Of a stretch of DNA of 64,000 nt, positions 11,831 through 24,373 are shown in pieces (position 1 is the stretch's first letter; every line of letters starts with the position of its first letter). The position numbers were made by a program, and so were the translations under genes. The notes beneath the pieces are model-generated. The model searched no databases, was not told the origin of the DNA, and saw nothing but the letters and a program-made list of their open reading frames with translations. This DNA comes from Plantago ovata (taxonomy: Eukaryota; Streptophyta; Magnoliopsida; Lamiales; Plantaginaceae), in the NCBI GenBank assembly GCA_028274465.1, contig CM051455.1, positions 99,942,942-100,006,941 on the forward strand, in the 5' to 3' direction.

Positions 11831-12274
11831 ATGTTGGCAAAATGCTCTACTTACTTTTAATTTTCCATTTGTATTTTTGTTGTCTGTGATGTATTGTTAA
11901 TTCTATGTGTGCGTATTATTTCAATTATGTTTGATTTTGTTCCATCATGTATAATTATGTGCGTAATCGAATCTACTTACGTTTGTCATTTGCCTATTTT
12001 ATTCTACTATGTATTTTAGTTTTGCAGATGTATCCATTGTTCATATGTATTGTTATAATTAAATGTATGGACCTTAATAATTTGTCAGTCTGTTGTCTAT
12101 TCAACTTTCATTCTTTCAAGATCTTTCTCACATGCTACTTCCACTACAGTTCATTCAGATGCTAGCATTTCTTTTTAAAACATTGTATAGTCATTTCAAC
12201 ATTATATATTGTATACAAAACATCTCACATGTATAGCTTTTATTATCTGATGACTTTTATCAACATCTATTACA
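11831..12274 (+). other. Harb1 spacer between ORF1 and transposase
   Basis: AT-rich, similar to the corresponding spacer of Harb2 (about 54150-54560, minus strand), so it is element sequence and not a gene. Open frames here have parallels in Harb2 only because the DNA is homologous. Confidence 0.6.
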
Positions 12275-13120
12275 TGCCCTTCCGCTTGTTGAAGGGTAAT
12301 TCATGCTTTCTCTTAAGTTCGTACTAAACCGTCGAAGGAAACTACTTAGGTCTTCTTTGTGTAGTCTTCCTCTGATAATATCAAATGTTCTTCACGTAGC
12401 GTCCTCGTACCTGAAAGAGACTGAGGGGGGAGGTTAGTGTCTCTTGCCCGGTCTGTAAGACATCAGACCGGAGTGACGACTTTATGTGTAGGGAGTTGAA
12501 GACTTCCCTAGTAAGAGAAATATTGTGTGTAGGTGAGTAGTAGGTGAGAGCTATTATTGCTTACCTAGGGATAATGAATGACATTTATATACTTGTAGTA
12601 TTTTATTGTTACTTTATGTAGGATCGTGACAAGTGTCCGACTGAGATAAAGGCCTCCTTTGGTCCAAGCCCATTAAGGAGGTCCATGGGCTTTGACCCAA
12701 ACACCTTGACTAGGGTTAGGAGGGCATTATTGACTTTTTGGGTCTTATGGAAGATTCTGGAAGGCGGGCCCCCAAGGACCGACCAGGGGTGGTCGGTCGG
12801 GGTCCTCGTGCCTTCCTCGCGCTCCACATTTTGAGTAGTGCTCTGCCTAGTCTCTTTTGGAGGGTGTCACCTTGACGTAAGGTCCTCCTCGAGCCCTAGA
12901 GATGCTCCTCGAGCACCACAGCTGCCTTGTCCTTGTAGTGAGCTTATCTTGAGGGTCGGCCTCACAGTGATGGTCGGACCGTATGTTGGTCGAGCCACAC
13001 TTAAGTGACATACTTGGGTGTGGTCGCGCCCCTTGAGGGACGGCCCTTGATGCCTTGTCGCGCTCTTAGACCGCTCCAGTTCGTACATGCGGACTGGACA
13101 TATTTTAACACCAACGCCAC
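12275..13120. repeat. unclassified insertion in Harb1
   Basis: About 0.85 kb, richer in GC than Harb1 and without a counterpart in Harb2. It is flanked by a diverged direct repeat (about 12184-12271 and 13153-13232). Possible termini TGTTGAA and TTTAACA near 12288 and 13110 would suit a solo LTR, but no matching 5-bp duplication was seen. It contains a hairpin formed by CCGGTCTG and CAGACCGG near 12450-12470. No protein family is recognised. Confidence 0.4.
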
Positions 13121-13239
13121 TATAGTCCATTCAATTCTCAACTTTTATGTCAGTGTATAGTCAATTCAACATTTACATTTTCCAAAGCATATCACATGTT
13201 GCTTGCTCTTTTATCAACATCTCACATGGATGTTTTGTT

Positions 13240-13620
13240 TTACCAAGATAGGATTTAAGTGGCTAGGAATGACTCACATCCATCTCTATCTTTCTGATGG
13301 AATTTATCCAAAATGGGTTGCATTTGTCAAATCAATTAAGGCCCCTGTTATTCGGAAGCACAAGTTATTTGCTAAACGCCAGGAGGCTGTCAGGAAAGAT
13401 GTTGAGCGGTCTTTTGGTGTTCTACAAGCTCGTTTCGCAGTTATTAAAATTCTGAGGAGGTTGTAGAAAGCAATGTTGATCCCATTTTCAAATTCTCTAC
13501 GAAATGAATTGCAAGCCTTGCCGAGTATATGACTAACAGGAACCAATTTCACAACAGACATGCTCACAAGGAACTCATGGATGACTTGATTGAGCATATA
13601 TGAAAAAAAAATCAGAGATA
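13240..13620 (+). pseudogene. Harb1 transposase C-terminal remnant
   Basis: Contains the DDE_Tnp_4 stretch 'IYPKWVAFVKSIKAP' and the segment with the third catalytic acid, 'VERSFGVLQARFAVI'. It is followed after a short disturbance by 'YMTNRNQFHNRHAHKEL' in broken frames. Compared with Harb2, about 90 codons are missing after 'LQARFAVIKILRR'. The N-terminal half with the first Asp is absent. Non-functional. Confidence 0.8.
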
Positions 13621-13786
13621 AGGACTAAATATGTAATTTTCCTATTTTTAATCCTTCGGCGGTGTTGCTTATTTTCTATTTTGAAGTATTGTAATTTTTT
13701 TTTTTTTAACGAATTCATGAAAAAGTATTATATTATTTAAAGTTGTACTTTATTAATGTAATGTAGTGTTTAATTATATGTCACAT

Positions 13787-15361
13787 TGTTAGGAAACTTG
13801 TAATTTTGATGAGCAATTAACCATGCTAAATTAAGGAAAGTCCAGTAACTAGTACTCTTAAGGTCCATAGGAATTTAGAATTTTAAGGACATTGTAAAAG
13901 AGGAACGTTTGCTGAAGACTTAGAGTAGGTGCTAGATAGGTTGGTTTTACCGCTTATGATGTATCTTGTTTTCTGAAAAGAAATACAACCTATTGAAGCA
14001 TTTGCTGATGATGTACTTTGTTTTTACAAACAAACTATTGAAGCATTTAGAACCGCTCAGAATCTTGAAGATTTCGAAGACTGAAGACTAGAAGATTTCT
14101 GAAGACTGGTATCTACAAAGGCACATGTTGCTCAGAAAGTGGAAACTTCAGCAACAGCATTGCATAAGTGAAAATCTATACGACAGAGTAGGTTTTGCTT
14201 GCTGAAACTGAGACTGACCACTTGCTGATGGAACATATGTGACCTCTTGCTGAAAGTACTTGTATTTGCGCTCCAATGTTACTGTTAGAATTTCATTCAA
14301 ATGAGCATTAAATGCAAAGCATGCACGCGAAGGACATGAAGACTAGAAGACAAACAAGGACGCTGCTGAAAGTACAAAAGCAAGATAGTGACATTTTAAG
14401 GAACAAAAGCCTTAGAATTTGAAATTCAAACGGCTCCTTATTTCACTATAAATAGAGGTCATCCAGCAAAGAATTGAAGTGTGTCAACAACGTGATCATA
14501 CTCTCACTTTTGCTTAAACTCACATACCCTTCAATACTATTAGTGCCATTGATCCGTTCCAAGACTTAAAGCTTGAAAAAGCTACTTGTGAAGAAGTAGA
14601 ATTTACACGACTAAGAAATTAGTTAAGTGTTCTTTCTTTCTTTCGAACAAGAACAAGTCTTGACACCAGAAACAATCAAACTTGTTTGATGCAAAGTATT
14701 CAAAGTTTTGTTTCTTAGATTACTTGTTGTAACTGAATAAGTTATAATTAAGTTATCTCATCCCAAACCTCTCTAACTGAAAATACACCCTTTCAGGCGT
14801 GATATTCAGGGGGAACTTAATCGAGCATAGTTTTGCTGATTAAAAGTACCAAGTTTGGTGGAGAACAAGGTTACGTTCTCTAGTTAGGTTGGAGACGAAG
14901 CAAGTGTGCTTTGGTTTCTATTTGGATCGCTCTAGATAGGTGTTGTAAGGAACCTCAAACTTATCTTAGTGGATTCAGTCCCTAGAAAGGACAAAGTGGA
15001 TTAGTTGAGAGATTACGCCACTCTCAGATACCACTATAAAAGTGTTTGTGTAATTTACTTACTGTACTTGTTTTCAGCAAATCATATCTATCTGTACACA
15101 ATCACTCACATCACTTGCTGAAACCTTCATTTACTGAAAAAGCACTTATTGTATCAAAGACTTTCGCTCTCTGATTTTAAGTATCAGCAAACATAGTTAC
15201 TGTAAAGTAACTTGCGCTTGCTGAGAAAGTTAAGTATCAGCAAACTCATTACTGAAAAGTAATAAGCACTTCCTGAGAAAGTTTTTAAACGATGAAAGTT
15301 TGAAAAGACTATTCACCCCCCCCCCCCTCTAGTCTTTTCTTGTTGTTTAACGGGACCAACA
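13787..15361 (+). repeat. LTR1 of E1
   Basis: Begins TGTTAGGAAACTTG and ends CCAACA. A TATA box (CTATAAATAG) lies near 14447-14457. It shares diagnostic bases with LTR3 (TTTACCGCTTATG, GAAGGACATGAAG, CAGCATTGCATAAG) where LTR2 differs. The heptamer TTGCTGA or its complement occurs about twelve times. Confidence 0.92.
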
Positions 15362-15363
15362 AG

Positions 15364-15378
15364 TGGTATCCGAGCTGG
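15364..15378 (+). other. primer binding site of E1 (initiator tRNA-Met type)
   Basis: TGGTATCCGAGCTGG, three bases after LTR1. It differs from the usual TGGTATCAGAGC of copia elements at one base; E2 has the canonical form at 36001. Confidence 0.85.
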
Positions 15379-15474
15379 AGGTTCTTTAAACCTTCAGCAT
15401 TGAACCTAGATCCCCTTAGGTGCTTTCCGTAAATCACTCTCACTTGATCAGTTTGGTAGTGCTTTGCTGACAGG

Positions 15475-17606
15475 ATGTCTTTAGGAGATGCTCCCTTGCT
15501 GAAGCTGGAAAACTACGAAAAATGGTGAAACAACATGATGCTACATCTTGAGGCCATTAGTGATGAGATGGTCAGTTTCATTAATGATGGACCTATCAAG
15601 ATCACTAAGGTTGAAAGAAGTTCTCCTCACAAAACCACTGAAGTTGGAAAGGAAACTATCTTAGACGAACCGGTTGATACCGTTGTGCAAAAACCGAGAG
15701 AGGAATGGACTTCCGACGAAGCTAAGAGATTCCGTCTTGATGGCCAAGCAAGAAACATCATCATTCGATCAACTCCGGATACCATACAGTGCAAACTGTG
15801 GGGTGCTAAAACTGCTAAGGAAGCTTGGAAAATGGTTCAAGATCTTTGTGCTGGATCTGACAAAATCAAGGAAAACAAACTTGAAGTATTGAAATTAAAG
15901 TTACAAAACTTTAACCAAGGTACAAATGAGTCACTGGAAGACTTGGACTTCAGATTCACAACTCTTGTTAGTGAAATGGCAGCCTTGGGTGTTGGAAATC
16001 TTTACTCAGATTCTGAGAAGGTGAAAACCATCATCAAAAGTCTGAATCAAGAATGGATCCACACTCAGAATTTCTATTACAATCAAGGAATGCCAGACAT
16101 TACACCAACAGAGTTGTTCTCTCATCTTGCTACTGTCAACTATGAGACAAAGCAAAGAGAAAATGTGTTTGCTGAAAAATCGCAAAACATTGCTCTTGCT
16201 GCAAAGCCGTCATCTTCTGAAAAGAAGAATGATAAAGAGCCTGCTGATGAAAACTCTTTGGTTTTCAAAAACATGAAGAAATTCATCAGTAAGGAACTTG
16301 AAAGGCGAAAAGCAAAAGAGAAGCTGAAAAAGCATCTTGGTAACAACTACCATAAGTACAAGAATGAGACTAGCTCGCTGAACAAGCAAGCTCAGCAAGA
16401 AACTTCATCAGAAGAACCAGCAGTTGGAAATGATCTATGCTTTTACTGCAAAAAGCTTGGACACTTCAAAGCTAATTGCCCTTTGCTGAAAGGCAAATCT
16501 GCTGAAAAGAAGAAGAAGTTCAAAAGAGTTTTTATTGTTGAAGAAAAGAAGAAGCTTCAAGCAAAAATCGATGCATTGTGCATTGATACTAGCTCCGAAG
16601 ACAGTGAAGATGAAAGCTCAGTCACTGACGATGAAGAAACCACTCTAGACGTGGAGATTGGCAAAGAAGTTTGTGGAATAGCTATGGAAGCTTATCTAGA
16701 TGTGTCAAACTACGAGTTCTGCCTCATGGCCGGTCAGGTAAACAACCCTACCTCTGACTCAGACTCAGAAAGTGAAGACGAGATTGACCTTGACAAGATT
16801 CAAGGAGAAATCAAAAGATTTGAGAAAACTCTGAGCAGACAGCAAGAGAAACTACAGATTGCTGAAACTCTGACCAAGCAGACTACTGCAAAGTATGTCT
16901 TGCTGAAGGAAGACACAGAAGAAAAGGATGTTGAAATAAGGCGTCTTAAGAAGTTGATTGCTGAAGCTACAGAGAAGAATTCTCAAATGGCATTAGAATT
17001 GGAAGAATATCAGTCCTCAATTCTAAAGTTACTTGCTGAAATCCAAGAAATGAAAAGATGAAAATCAATTTCGAATCTTATGTTGACGCAAGTAATACGC
17101 TGACTGAACTAAACTCTTATTTGAGAGATCCATCTCAGAAAGAAGGTTTAGGTGCAACGTATGAAGGTGATGACGTAGAAATCTTGAGTAAAGACGAATC
17201 ACTGATTTCCTTTGTACGTGCTACTGATAGTGGTCTACCAGAACTCTATCAGTTTGGTCAATCTGAGGTTGCTGAAACATGCAATCAAGTACCTATGACC
17301 ATAAAGCCCGCTGTTGCTACTCAAAGTAACAAGACTTTAAAAGAAAAACAGGTTGCTGTGAAGCAAACTGTAAAGAAGAAGGATGCTGTGAAGCATTCCG
17401 CCAAACAAGTTGCTGAAAAGCAATCTGTTAAGTCAAAAGGCAAGATTACTAAAAGTAATCAGAAGACCTTTGCTGACAAACCTGAATCAAGTAAGGTTGC
17501 TGATACAAAAGCTCAGCATTCTCCGAAAAGTGGACTCGGTTTCAAAACCAAGCAAAGTCAACTTTTTCACGAGTATAAGCAAAGTCAGCAAAGATACTTC
17601 AAATAG
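15475..17606 (+). pseudogene. gag: E1 Gag (Sirevirus-like), broken
   Basis: Copia Gag with a UBN2/DUF4219-like N-terminal domain ('LENYEKW', 'AKEAWKMVQDLC', 'DFRFTTLVSEMAALG'), then a basic region and one zinc knuckle CFYCKKLGHFKANC. An acidic linker and a predicted coiled coil follow (about 16790-17060, rich in E, K, L and Q). A coiled coil downstream of the zinc knuckle is a known trait of Sirevirus Gag. ATG at 15475 matches the E2 start. TGA at 15526-15528 replaces CGA (Arg), and a one-base loss near 17055 causes a frame change before a lysine-rich tail. Confidence 0.85.
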
Positions 17607-17899
17607 ATGAACAAAATCAAGCCTAAGAATTCTTAGAAGACTCTAAATGCTAGGGCTAGAAGGAACCTTGCTAGAAACGAACTTACTGAAAAGTATGTTC
17701 AGCAAAAAGGTCAACCGAGCAAGACACCACATCAGAAAGTGGATTTGACCAGCACGAGTTAAAAGTCTTTCAGCTCAAAACCTCCTAGTTCCTCAGCAAG
17801 TAGAACACAAGTCAAAGTTGAAAAACTTAAGACTTGGGTTTCCACTGGACGCATTCTTGAACATGTTAATGGACATCCATCATTGGATATTTAACTTGT

Positions 17900-20738
17900 T
17901 TGCTCTTGATTGTGCAGACTTCAGCCACGGAGACAAACGATGCAATCTGGCACTTTGACAGTGGTTGTGGAAGGCACATGACGGGCAACAAGAATAACCT
18001 TATAAACTATAGACGGTGGTCTAATGGTTCAACAATAAGGTTTGCTGGTGGAGGCTCTGGTTCTACAAAAGGCTGTGGTGACATGAAGTTAGGATGCATA
18101 ACCATTACTGGAGTTCTTTATGTCAAAAATCTTAAGTTTAATCTTTTCAGCATGAGTCAGTTTGCTGACAAAGGATACTTCATCAAAATCAAAAGTGATG
18201 AATGTAAACTTATAGATTTCGAGACTAAAAAGGTAATTATGATTGCAAGAAGATCAGGAGGTTTGTACACCGTAGATTGGTCTTCAGCAATCGTTGAAAA
18301 ATGCCTTGTCTCAGATCACGATTGCCTTGCTGAAAAAGCATGGTTATGGCATAAACGAACAAGTCATCTAAACTTCAAGACGCTGAATAAGCTGTCTAAA
18401 AAGGCACTTGTAGTTGGATTACCTAAGGTTACTTTTAAGAAGGATGGTGTTTGCAATGCATGTCAGCAAGGAAAGCAAACCAAATCTTCTTTCAAGAACA
18501 AGGCAGTACCGTCAACTACAAAACCTTTACAACTCTTGCACATGGACTTGTTTGAATCGTCTTCAACAAGCTATGCTGGTAAGAAGTATGGTCTGGTCGT
18601 GGTGGATGACTATTCAAGATTCACTTGGGTAGTATTCATCAAGCACAAATCTGAAACTAGGACTGAAATACCTAACTTGCTGAATAAGCTTGAAGTCATG
18701 AAAAATGACAAGGTAAAAGTCATAAGGACAGACCATGGTACTGAGTTTGTAAACCAGTACATAACAGAGTATTGCACCTCAAAAGGCATACAACATCAGT
18801 TATCCTCAGTAAGGACACCACAGCAAAACGGTGTTGCTGAACGGAAGAATCGTACCCTGAAAGAAGCCGCAAGAACAATGCTTGCTGACACTGAAATAAG
18901 TGAGGCTTACTGGGTTGAAGCGATTAATACCGCCTGTTACACTCAAAACAGATGTTTGATTACTAAGGAATACAACAAAACTCCCTATGAATTGTTTGTT
19001 GGAAGACCTCCTAATATCACTCATCTAAGAGTATTTGGTTGCAAGTGTTTCGTTCTTAATAACGGTAGAGAATACCTAAGAACATTTCAACCAAAGGCAG
19101 ACGAAGCGATATTTTCGGTTACTCCTTGCACAGTAAAGCTTATAGAATTTACAACAAAAAGGCACAAAAGATCGAAGAATCAGTGCATGTTGTATTCTAC
19201 AAAAAGACACAAGGAGTGCCTGCTGAAGAAGAAATATCAGAATGTATGAAAAAGTTAATCATACATGAGCAAAGAACTGAATCTAATGCTAGGCAAATCA
19301 AGTCAATTGAACTAATGATGATTCTGACAATGACTCTCCTCCCACAAGTCATGACAAGATAAATATAGTTCACGACAAGGAATTTTCAGCAAAATACGCA
19401 GTTGCTCCGGAAGATGCTGAAACTACGCAACCTCCAGTGCCTGCTGATGAACTACCACAATCAAGCAATGCTGAACAAGCAGTTGCTGATGAACCAATTT
19501 CAGCAGAGACACAAAATCCCAGTAGTACTGAACAAGTACATACTGAAGAGTCACATGCTGATGAGCAAACATATCCTGATCCAATAAGCAGAAACCTGTT
19601 AATAAATGGATTAGAGATCATCCCTCTACGGATATGATTGGCGATATTAATAAACGCCAAGTGACTAGATCAAAGCATCTACTACTCATGGACTTGCTGA
19701 AGAAGCAACTGTCGTAGAAGTAGAATCATTGTTCTCTTGCTTTGTTTCAGAAATTGAACCTAAAACCATAGAACAAGCTTTAAAGCATTCTGAATGGATA
19801 AAGGCAATGCAAGAAGAACGGATCAATTCGAAAGGAACAAAGTCTGGAAACTTGTACCACTTGCTGAAGGCAAGAAAGCTATTGGTACAAAGTGGATGTT
19901 CAGAAACAAGCTGAGTGAGTCTGGTGAAGTAACAAGAAAATAAAGCACGTTTAGTTGCTCAGGTTACTATCAGACTGAAGGATTGGACTATGATGAGTCT
20001 TATGCTCCAGTTGCAAGATTGGATGCGAAAGTCCCCGAGTTTGGTACCAATTGGTCCTTACTAAAAGAAGATAAAAGTGTTGAAAGAACACAAGTATAGG
20101 AATCTATTGGTTCCTTGTTGTATTTAACACAAGTAGACCTGACATTCAGTATGCTATTTGGTGTGTGGCAAGATTCCAATCTGATCCAAGAGATCACACT
20201 ACAGAAAAGGCAATCAAGATCTGAAAATATGTCAAAGGTACAGTCAATGTTGGATTATGGTACCCTAAAGATGTGGACTAGAAGGTTGGTTATTCTGATG
20301 CTGATCATGAGGATCAACTTCTTGATAGAAAAGTACCTCTCGAACTTGTCAGTTTTTGGGTACTAGATTAATTATCATGGTTCAGCAAGAAGCAAACCGT
20401 GTTGCCAATTCATCCACTAATCCGAAACATTGCAAGCTGGTTGTTCACAGCTCAAATCCTAGGATTCAGCAACAATAAGAATTAGTGGTATTTCTTCAAA
20501 GAAAACACCAACTTGTGATAATACAAGTGCTATTGCTATCACCGCAAAATCCTAAGTTCACTCTAGGACTGAGCAACATTGATATTAGACATCATTTCAT
20601 TAGAGATCAAGGTGGAAAAAAGAGATATTGAGTTTGTGAAATAGGTACTAGATGATCACTTGTTGACATCTTTACCAAGGCCGACCAGATAATAGGTTCG
20701 CAATGCTAGGGATAACCTTGGATTGATTGAACTACCTC
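17900..20738 (+). pseudogene. pol: E1 Pol: protease, integrase, RNase H; RT core missing, frames broken
   Basis: Protease motif 'WHFDSGCGRHMTG', GAG-pre-integrase 'AWLWHKRTSHLNFKTL', then integrase core with D in 'HMDLFESS', D in 'IRTDHGTEF' and E in 'VAERKNRTL'. After 'YAPVARLDA' the sequence jumps to the region just before RNase H, removing the RT catalytic core exactly as in E2. RNase H follows in many short frames. From 18280 to 19670 it is identical to E2 apart from one-base homopolymer differences. From 19680 onward there are many one-base indels. Confidence 0.85.
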
Positions 20739-21181
20739 ATAAAAGATACAATTTGGCAGAATGCTGAAACAGATATTCAGCAAGCTAAGTAATCTTACTT
20801 AAAAGCTCCATCATTAATTTATTCTAAGAAATGATAGTTCACTACAAGCTGAAAAACAGGCATTCAACAAGTAATTCCTTCAAAACGGTATTTGTTAGGA
20901 AACTTGATCACGTGCTGGGACAGGCCTCAGTAAGAAAAACACATTAAGATTGCTGAAGGGCCATTCAGACAATCAAAAATACGGAAACAGGTAGGCATAG
21001 CAAGGGAATAGTCTGAGACGGGAACTCAGAAAAAAGCAAAACGCATTTCTGCAGAATTACCAAAGGATATCTCAAGTACAAAGAATTTACTGATACTGGA
21101 ATCAGAAATATCGTTTAAACTTAAGAAAATATGAGATATCTAAGTAATGGGGAACTTTCAGCAAGTATCTAGGCTATTTAT
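20739..21181 (+). other. E1 post-pol spacer, cut by the gap
   Basis: Matches 41398-41849 of E2, including degenerate repeats of GCTGAAACAGGCATTCA type, but with many indels. It stops at the gap at the base equivalent to 41849. Confidence 0.8.
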
Positions 21182-21281
21182 NNNNNNNNNNNNNNNNNNN
21201 NNNNNNNNNNNNNNNNNNNNNNNNNNNNNNNNNNNNNNNNNNNNNNNNNNNNNNNNNNNNNNNNNNNNNNNNNNNNNNNNN
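21182..21281. other. assembly gap, 100 N
   Basis: Exactly 100 N. E1 ends abruptly on its left side and unrelated DNA begins on its right side, so this join is a scaffold join and not sequenced continuity. Confidence 0.95.
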
Positions 21282-21738
21282 AAAATTATAAGTTTATAGA
21301 TACTTTATGTAATTTACAATAAATTCCAACATTTAGTAAATTTATATTCCGACGTTTAATATTTGCCATTATAAGGGTAAAGACCCTGTTCTTACCCATC
21401 CATTAAAATTCAATCTATATGATATGTATGTATATTTAGAACCTGATCTCATAATGTGGAAATTCGGGGTTCAACATAATTTCTTGGATAACTATAGTTA
21501 AGTAATCCTAGCTCTTTAGATCCTTGTTTTACAATAATGTGAAAAAAAAAAAAGGTTGAATAAAATGTGATGATTACAATTACAACTGCAAATTTATGTA
21601 TGTGTGTTGCTCTATAACTAATCCAACGGTCCAAATTACTAAATCCCAACACAAGCTTATGTCTTATTGCCAATAAGCCCTCCAGCTCCAAGTCTTCTAA
21701 ATGCAAAAACACCTCAAACTCTTCACATTACTTACTAA
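21282..21738. other. non-coding DNA right of the gap
   Basis: AT-rich with no supported gene. It bears no resemblance to the E1/E2 element. Confidence 0.5.
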
Positions 21739-21740
21739 TA

Positions 21741-22004
21741 CTCCCTCCCATTTAAATTAGTTGTCATTTTAGACACTTGCATACATATGAATAAAAACAT
21801 ATTTTCCACTATTTTAGGGCTAGTACCTATTAATAGTATAAAAAATTCAGATTTATTAAGAAACAAAACCCTATTAATAATAAAATTTATGTTGGAAAAA
21901 GTAGTCAATATAGGGACAAACCTATTAATAGTAGTCAACACAACTAAAACGATAATTATTTGTGAAATGAGAAAAATGTTGACATCTAATTAAATTGGAG
22001 AGAG
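21741..22004. mobile_element. Stowaway-like MITE (Tc1/mariner)
   Basis: Starts CTCCCTCCCATTTAAATTAG and ends with the complement of CTCTCTCCAATTTAATTAG, with TA on each side (21739-21740 and 22005-22006). At 264 bp and non-coding, it is typical of Stowaway-type elements. Confidence 0.8.
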
Positions 22005-22006
22005 TA

Positions 22007-24373
22007 GTGAAAAAGAAAAATAGGTAAAAAGTCACAAGTACATTTTAGTAAGATATGTTTAATCTAGCTGAAAGTATACCCAGCGCCTTTTAGTATTGTT
22101 TCTACGAACTTAGAGACACTGTGAACGAACTAATTATTGACTATACGTATTTGAGATGTTCGGGTGTGTTGGGATTTTAATTTTTGGATTAGTTAAATGC
22201 AATGGAATGTTCCTGCCAGGCGCCATTGCTTTAAAACTTCTTTCTTCTTTAATTTTCTTTAGCTTTTAACTTTACCTTTTAACTTTTACAGCACAGAATA
22301 TATATACACTATATGCTATATAATCTACTATGATACACGAAGAAGAAGTAACATCGATTCGATGATATGATTATCAGCTTCAGTGCACTAAATAGATCTC
22401 CATTAAACCTTTCTCATCATCATTAAAGTTACTCTTGTGTCTGCTGCCGCTACTATCGATGAGTATAGTAATAATACCCTTCTAATTCTATATCATTATA
22501 GCATTAAATAAATAAAACAAATATTTACTACCATTACTATTAAACACAAGTTTATTATGGGTTCGGGTATACACTATACTCTTTGAATACATATTTATAT
22601 CAATATTACAGAATGTTTGATTTATTTGAAAAAGTTAATATCACGTTTGGTTCTCGTCTCAATTGTGTATTCTGTGAGTTTTTACAAAACAGTGAATAAT
22701 GAATACTGACTAGTTTTATGGGAAGATAAAATGAACTTTTTTGTTAAATTTACAAAGTTAAAATGAGGTCAAACATAAAGAAAAAAAAAGCCACACAATT
22801 ACTCAATTGAGAGTAGACCAAACATGTTGCAAGTCTCTAGTTCAATTTAATTTAATTTTAATATATTAAGTTCAACTTTCAGATTCAATTCAATTCAAGT
22901 TTCTTAAAAAAAATGTAATTTGAATTTTCTTCTTTGTTCAACCTATTTTAGTAGACATTTGAATTTATTCTTCTTTGTTCAACCTATTTTAGTATACATT
23001 AAACATCTCTCTTCTAATTTTTGTCTTTTGTGTTTTAGTTTGTACCTCGCACTTGTAATGAAGTAGCTCATCGGCTTGCACGTAGCATTCATGTTCGCCG
23101 GAGGGCCTAGTTGAATTGCCAATTATGTAATCATGTTGTTTTATTTATTTGTGAAATGAAAATCACAATCTTATTTCTCAAAAAAAGTTAGACTTATCCT
23201 AACTGTGCATTGAGATTTGTTTTTCCTTTTTTTCCTTAGTAACTCAATTTAGCCTTTTGTTATCCTTGAAATATCATAGAAATTCCCCAACGGATTATTA
23301 CCCTCCAACATTGTCCCTACTTTGGGACTCACTTTATAAAACTTTTTGTAAGCAATGTTGCTCACATTTCACAAGAGTGCCTTCCAACCACTTTGCACTG
23401 TGATCCTACCACCATCAATTTCATTTCATTCCTCTTTGAGCAATGCCCATATTGCTAAACTTTCACCTAGATCTCTCTAGTATAGATGCTCCAAAAGCAA
23501 AGTCTCATCCATGCTTTTTTCTACAACAACATTTCACCTACAAGTTTTCACCTTTTTATGAATAAGTAGAAGTTGAAAGAAGACATTTTTGTCTCCAGTT
23601 GATTATCAGAACAGTTCTAGTATTCTGATGGAAATTGTAAATTTAACTATATATTCCTGTGGGGGTAACTCATAGGTCATCCTACTTTTAAAACCTAAGT
23701 TGATTTTCTTTTTTTTTTCATAAAGTTTTTTGGAGACAAACGTTTGGTCGATCTTAGACTCCATGTGTGCGGCTCATTGCTATAGTGAGTAGAAAACACC
23801 ATGAGGAAGTCCTGGTCGAATTTTCCGGGATATAAACAATATAGTACCTAATGAGTAATGACCCCTAAAAACTTGGAGTCCAAAATGTGTTTTGTGACAA
23901 AAAAGAGAATATTTTGGAATTAAAGTAGATCATATAAGGTATGGTCTTGAGAAAAAGAGGAATCATTCAACATGATAACCTGCATTAAAATTAAAAGTAA
24001 AGTTAAAGAACACACAAGAAGAGGGAATTAAAAAGAACTAAAAAGAAAAGAGAATGCATACAATACATAAAGTAAAGTGAAACAATTTGATCCAACACTG
24101 AAAACTATCCAACTTGAGATCATCAAGAATAATGAAAACAGAGTACTACTTCAATTCTCAATGCATGACTTCATATAAGTGTACTACTATTGTCTATTGC
24201 AAAACTAAAAACTCCATTGCAGGTTTAACTGCTGTTGTCATTTGCTTCTTTGGTCTGCCTGCCATAAAATAAAAGTACTACTATAACATTAACCTTAACT
24301 CAAACAACTCAACTCATATATTGTGAAACTTTTTTAACATTAGTACTCCTCCTACTACATAATAAGTGTATAG
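22007..24373. other. intergenic, mostly AT-rich; short repeats and a LINE scrap
   Basis: No gene is supported apart from the LINE RNase H remnant at 23042-23110. A roughly 41-bp direct duplication lies at about 22922-23003 (both copies contain CTTCTTTGTTCAACCTATTT). The last part lies downstream of the ATL gene and should hold its 3' untranslated region. Confidence 0.5.
23042..23110 (+). pseudogene. LINE reverse transcriptase-linked RNase H tail, remnant
   Basis: Encodes 'VPRTCNEVAHRLARSI' followed by a stop, matching the end of the RVT_3 RNase H domain of plant L1-type LINEs. The next 80 bases are probably LINE 3' tail. Only the C-terminal end survives. Confidence 0.7.

Larger units (their letters stand above)
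13787..21181 (+). mobile_element. E1: Sirevirus-like Ty1/copia element, 5' part up to assembly gap
   Basis: LTR1, primer site, gag, protease, integrase, RNase H and the start of the post-pol spacer, almost collinear with E2 (34431-41849) until the N gap. It is preceded by CACAT (13782-13786). The same five bases follow LTR3 at 49453-49457, so the true 3' end of this insertion is LTR3. Gag carries a TGA at codon 18. Beyond about 19680 small indels against E2 become dense. Confidence 0.85.

Noticed and set aside
11947..12165. Open frame in Harb1 resembling one in Harb2 (54145-54456)
   Set aside because: Both lie in the AT-rich spacer between ORF1 and transposase; similarity is at DNA level, with many indels.
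18806..19024. Minus-strand 72-codon frame identical in E1 and E2
   Set aside because: It is an antisense shadow of the integrase gene, conserved only because the two copies are nearly identical.
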